The position numbers and the translations under genes are program-made. Positions 63,401 to 64,000 of a stretch of DNA of 64,000 bases are shown here, in pieces. The DNA is from Actinosynnema pretiosum (lineage in GTDB: Bacteria; Actinomycetota; Actinomycetes; Mycobacteriales; Pseudonocardiaceae), in contig NZ_JAMTCF010000015.1 of assembly GCF_024171695.1 (NCBI RefSeq), positions 1-64,000 of the forward strand. The letters run 5' to 3'. Under the pieces are notes generated by a model. It saw only the letters and a list, made by a program, of their open reading frames with translations. It made no database searches and was not told where the DNA came from. Within the stretch, counting starts at the first letter, position 1; each line of letters starts with the position of its first letter.

Positions 63401-64000
63401 CGCCGACCGGCGCCCGCGAGGTCGACCTGACCGGCTTCTACGACAGCCGGGCCGCCGACGGCTACGGCTACGGGCCCGCGCTGCGCGGGCTGCGCCGCGC
63501 CTGGACCCGCGACGGCGAGGTGTTCGCCGAGGTGGGGCTGCCCGAACCGCTGAGCCCGGACGGCTGGGGCCTGCACCCCGCCCTGTTCGACGCAGCCCTG
63601 CACGCCACCGGCCTGCTGCCCCCGGCGCGGGTCGCCGCCGACGAGGTGCTGCTGCCGTTCTCCTGGCGGGGGACCAGGCTGCGCGCCACCGGGGCGACCG
63701 CGCTGCGCGTGCACCTGACCGGGACCGCCGACGACCACGTGCTGCGCGCCTACGACCCCGAGGGCGCGCCGGTCGTGGAGGTCGACGCCCTGCGGCTGCG
63801 CCCGGCCCCGACCACCGCGCTCGTCGGCTCGGGCGCGCTGTTCCGGGTCGAGTGGGTGGACCTGGACGTGCCGGAGTCCACTTCGGACGCCCCGGCGCCA
63901 GGACAGCCGCTGCTCGACCTGTCCGCGCCCGACCTGCCGGGCGGTGACGCGCGCACCCTCGTCGGCCTCACCCTGGAAGCCCTGCGCGAGCACGAGGAGC
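57484..64000 (+). CDS. asmA: AsmA type I polyketide synthase, AHBA loading module and module 1 (truncated at window edge)
   Basis: ATG 57484 is preferred because it gives a RifA-like N-terminus (MLRSDLIRPLPELLR); ATG 57451 in the same frame is the alternative. Loading module: an acyl-CoA ligase/adenylation domain about 3-503 (LYTSGTTGAPKG, YGSTETCGS, YCTGDLATRD, SGKITRR) that activates AHBA; a degenerate KR-like segment about 671-860; ACP about 893-969 (LGFTSAT). Module 1: KS about 984-1400 (DTACSSSL, EAHGTGT, KSNFGH); AT about 1498-1770 with GHSQG and YASHS (methylmalonyl); DH about 1843-2113 with H-A-V-R-G-x4-P and GLHPALFDAALHA. This fits a C14-methyl and the C13 alkene. KR and ACP of module 1 and the rest of the protein lie beyond 64000. 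Confidence 0.94.
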   Translation, partial: MLRSDLIRPLPELLRLHAAERGDRVAFRDARRAVTWADLEQRTRRLAGNLAARRLLPGDRAVILLGNRVETVECYLALVRAGAVGVPLNPVSTDAELGALLDDSGARLVLTDTAHADQLARLRAVRPELEVVHVGRDYEALAGAEAPLPAHDALELDDLAWMLYTSGTTGAPKGVLSTQRNCLWSVAACYAPVLGLTPDDRVLWPLPLFHSLSHIAGVLATTAVGATTRLVDGRSPQDVLAALHEERSTVLAGVPTTYHHLVRAAGERGFLAPDLRVGLVGGAITTAELRAAVEQRFGVPLIDAYGSTETCGSITVNWPTGPRVEGSSGLPVPGLAVRLVDPDTGLDAPAGAEGEVWVRGPSVMVGYHNRPEATAAALRDGWYCTGDLATRDESGFHAVTGRIDDVVVRGGEKVHPAEVEAVLRAVPGVADAAVVGRPHDVLGEVPVAFLVPGEGFDPARVLAVCRERLSYHKVPEELYQIDVVPRTASGKITRRVLLETPARLRASGERGALFRTDWVPLTAAVGAATAPGPETASGAATAPGAETGPDAGSPAGAPTAPVPAPGDAPVVLDLRGDDAPALSGRPDLVLTRGAVAVDGGPVRLGQLAAWTAARHAGITVADTDPDTDTDEVDPVALLAADEPRLLVRSGVVLVPRLHEVPGSVVGRGALDPRRAVAVTGADSGTAAALARHLRGAHGVRDLLLITAPDGRARAGALRDDLVASGARVVLAVAEPDALDRALSRAPSPLGALVHTGGGDPAALPHLLGARVELVVCATALDSAAAEDVVLRRRAAGMPARCLVFGPWEAEGARAGAGLAVLPLRDGLAAFDAALGADEPVLSVLRPDPDLVSGAVPAPLRDLLHVVAAEPERGRAVELRARLAGRGERERRRLLLDLVRAETSALRPAEFVVDGHERGFTELGFTSATSVALRDRLTAATGLALPATAAFEHPTPTALAALLHDELFGAPQVPSAPACATGRSGEPIAIVAAGCRLPGGVASPEDLWEVVRSGSDVVSPFPVDRGWDLDALRGACAGGGFLADAALFDADLFGVHPREALAMDPQQRLLLEVAWEVFERAGIDPRSVAGDGTGVFAGLMGHDYGSRPGLDRQLVEGYLSTGNAGSVASGRIAYAFGLTGPAITVDTACSSSLVAVHLAVQSLRRGECAMALAGGATVMATPADFVEFARQGALAPDGRCKPFSASADGTAWSEGAGLVLLERLSDARRNGHPVLAVVRGSAVNSDGASNGLTAPSGAAQQRVIRAALADAGLSTSDVDAVEAHGTGTRLGDPIEARALVATYGRDRDGEPLRLGSLKSNFGHPQGAAGIAGLIKLVQALRHGVLPRTLHVDAPTPEVEWTGVELLAEQRDWPEVDRPRRAAVSSFGVSGTNAHVVLEQAPAEAAAPAVPERGAVPLPVSAVGAAALRAQARRLADFLAPSDVTAAELAGALRAGRADLGERAVVVAADRAGALAALEALASDQPSPALVTGRADVTGRTVLVFPGQGGQWVGMGARLLDESPVFAERVRACAAAVDPLVDFRVVDVLRGGDLGRVDVVQPVSFVLMVALAELWRSCGVEPDAVIGHSQGEIAAACVAGALSLEDAARVVVLRSRAIAAGLDGGGMASIPLPQAEVEELIAGTGVCVAAVNGPGSVVVSGDVDALVARVAGARRLPVDYASHSPAVDVLREGLLADLAPITPRPTTIPMLSTVTGKWLDGPELDADYWFTNLREPVRFADAAALLVADGVRAFVEVGAHPVLTAPVQDLLAGAGPSVATGTLRRDDGGLDRFLRSAAELHVRGVPVDLAPLLPPPVRVLDLPTYPFQRARYWLDADPATAASGLRHPLLTSATDLAGGDDLVCQARLSTARQPWLADHAVRGSAVLPGTCWAELAIRAGDEVGAPALDELLVEAPLVLPERGAVEVQLRIGAPDAAGRRPLQAHARAEGGTWTRHASGTLAADRSTPVPLAQWPPTGAREVDLTGFYDSRAADGYGYGPALRGLRRAWTRDGEVFAEVGLPEPLSPDGWGLHPALFDAALHATGLLPPARVAADEVLLPFSWRGTRLRATGATALRVHLTGTADDHVLRAYDPEGAPVVEVDALRLRPAPTTALVGSGALFRVEWVDLDVPESTSDAPAPGQPLLDLSAPDLPGGDARTLVGLTLEALREHEE

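Overview
The window is very GC-rich actinomycete DNA, with third codon positions almost all G or C, frequent GTG starts and many 4-nt GTGA/ATGA gene overlaps. It carries most of a maytansinoid (ansamitocin-type) ansamycin gene cluster. The set of halogenase, N-methyltransferase, carbamoyltransferase, 3-O-acyltransferase, methoxymalonyl-ACP genes, AHBA genes and an amide synthase matches the asm cluster of Actinosynnema pretiosum. The host is therefore most likely Actinosynnema or a close Pseudonocardiales relative. This is inferred from gene content; no database search was run.

Layout. 3-1235 is the C-terminal part of a LuxR-family (LAL) regulator. 1406-16363 holds two PKS genes (AsmC, one module; AsmD, two modules), followed by the amide synthase asm9 (16365-17138). 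Genes asm10, asm11 and asm12 run leftward (17321-21062). The methoxymalonyl-ACP operon asm13-17 runs rightward (21308-25900), followed by the SARP-type regulator asm18 and the acyltransferase asm19. Next come a small YCII-family gene (asm20, leftward), the carbamoyltransferase asm21, an unknown 121-aa gene and the ROK kinase asm22 (to 34433). 34822-52857 is an uninterrupted leftward NRPS operon: three NRPSs, an MFS exporter, a Ser/Thr dehydratase or racemase-like PLP enzyme and an MbtH-like protein. It has no known place in maytansinoid biosynthesis. From 53836 the AHBA genes resume (asm23, asm24, RifL-like oxidoreductase, RifM-like phosphatase). The loading module and first module of AsmA follow from 57484 and run off the right edge.

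How the genes fit together. AHBA made by asm22-24 and the RifL/RifM homologues is loaded by the ligase domain of AsmA. Module chemistry read from AT and reductive motifs fits the maytansinoid backbone: module 1 methylmalonyl with DH; AsmC methylmalonyl with A-type KR (C7 hydroxyl); AsmD first module methylmalonyl with DH-KR (C4=C5 alkene); AsmD second module malonyl with KR (C3 hydroxyl). Asm9 then closes the macrolactam. Asm12 chlorinates, Asm10 N-methylates, Asm21 carbamoylates and Asm19 acylates O-3. Modules 2-4, aminoDHQ synthase, the P450 epoxidase and the 20-O-methyltransferase are not in the window.

The most interesting region is the NRPS block. It sits inside the maytansinoid genes and is bracketed by degraded IS5-type transposase fragments at about 34513-34612 and 53590-53815. 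Its first two adenylation codes read as Cys and Ser; the other three match no substrate I know. It ends in a condensation domain with no thioesterase. Other oddities are a 124-residue glycine-rich N-terminus on the FkbH-like protein, in-frame repeat and linker insertions in AsmD, and several short tandem repeats and inverted repeats between genes.
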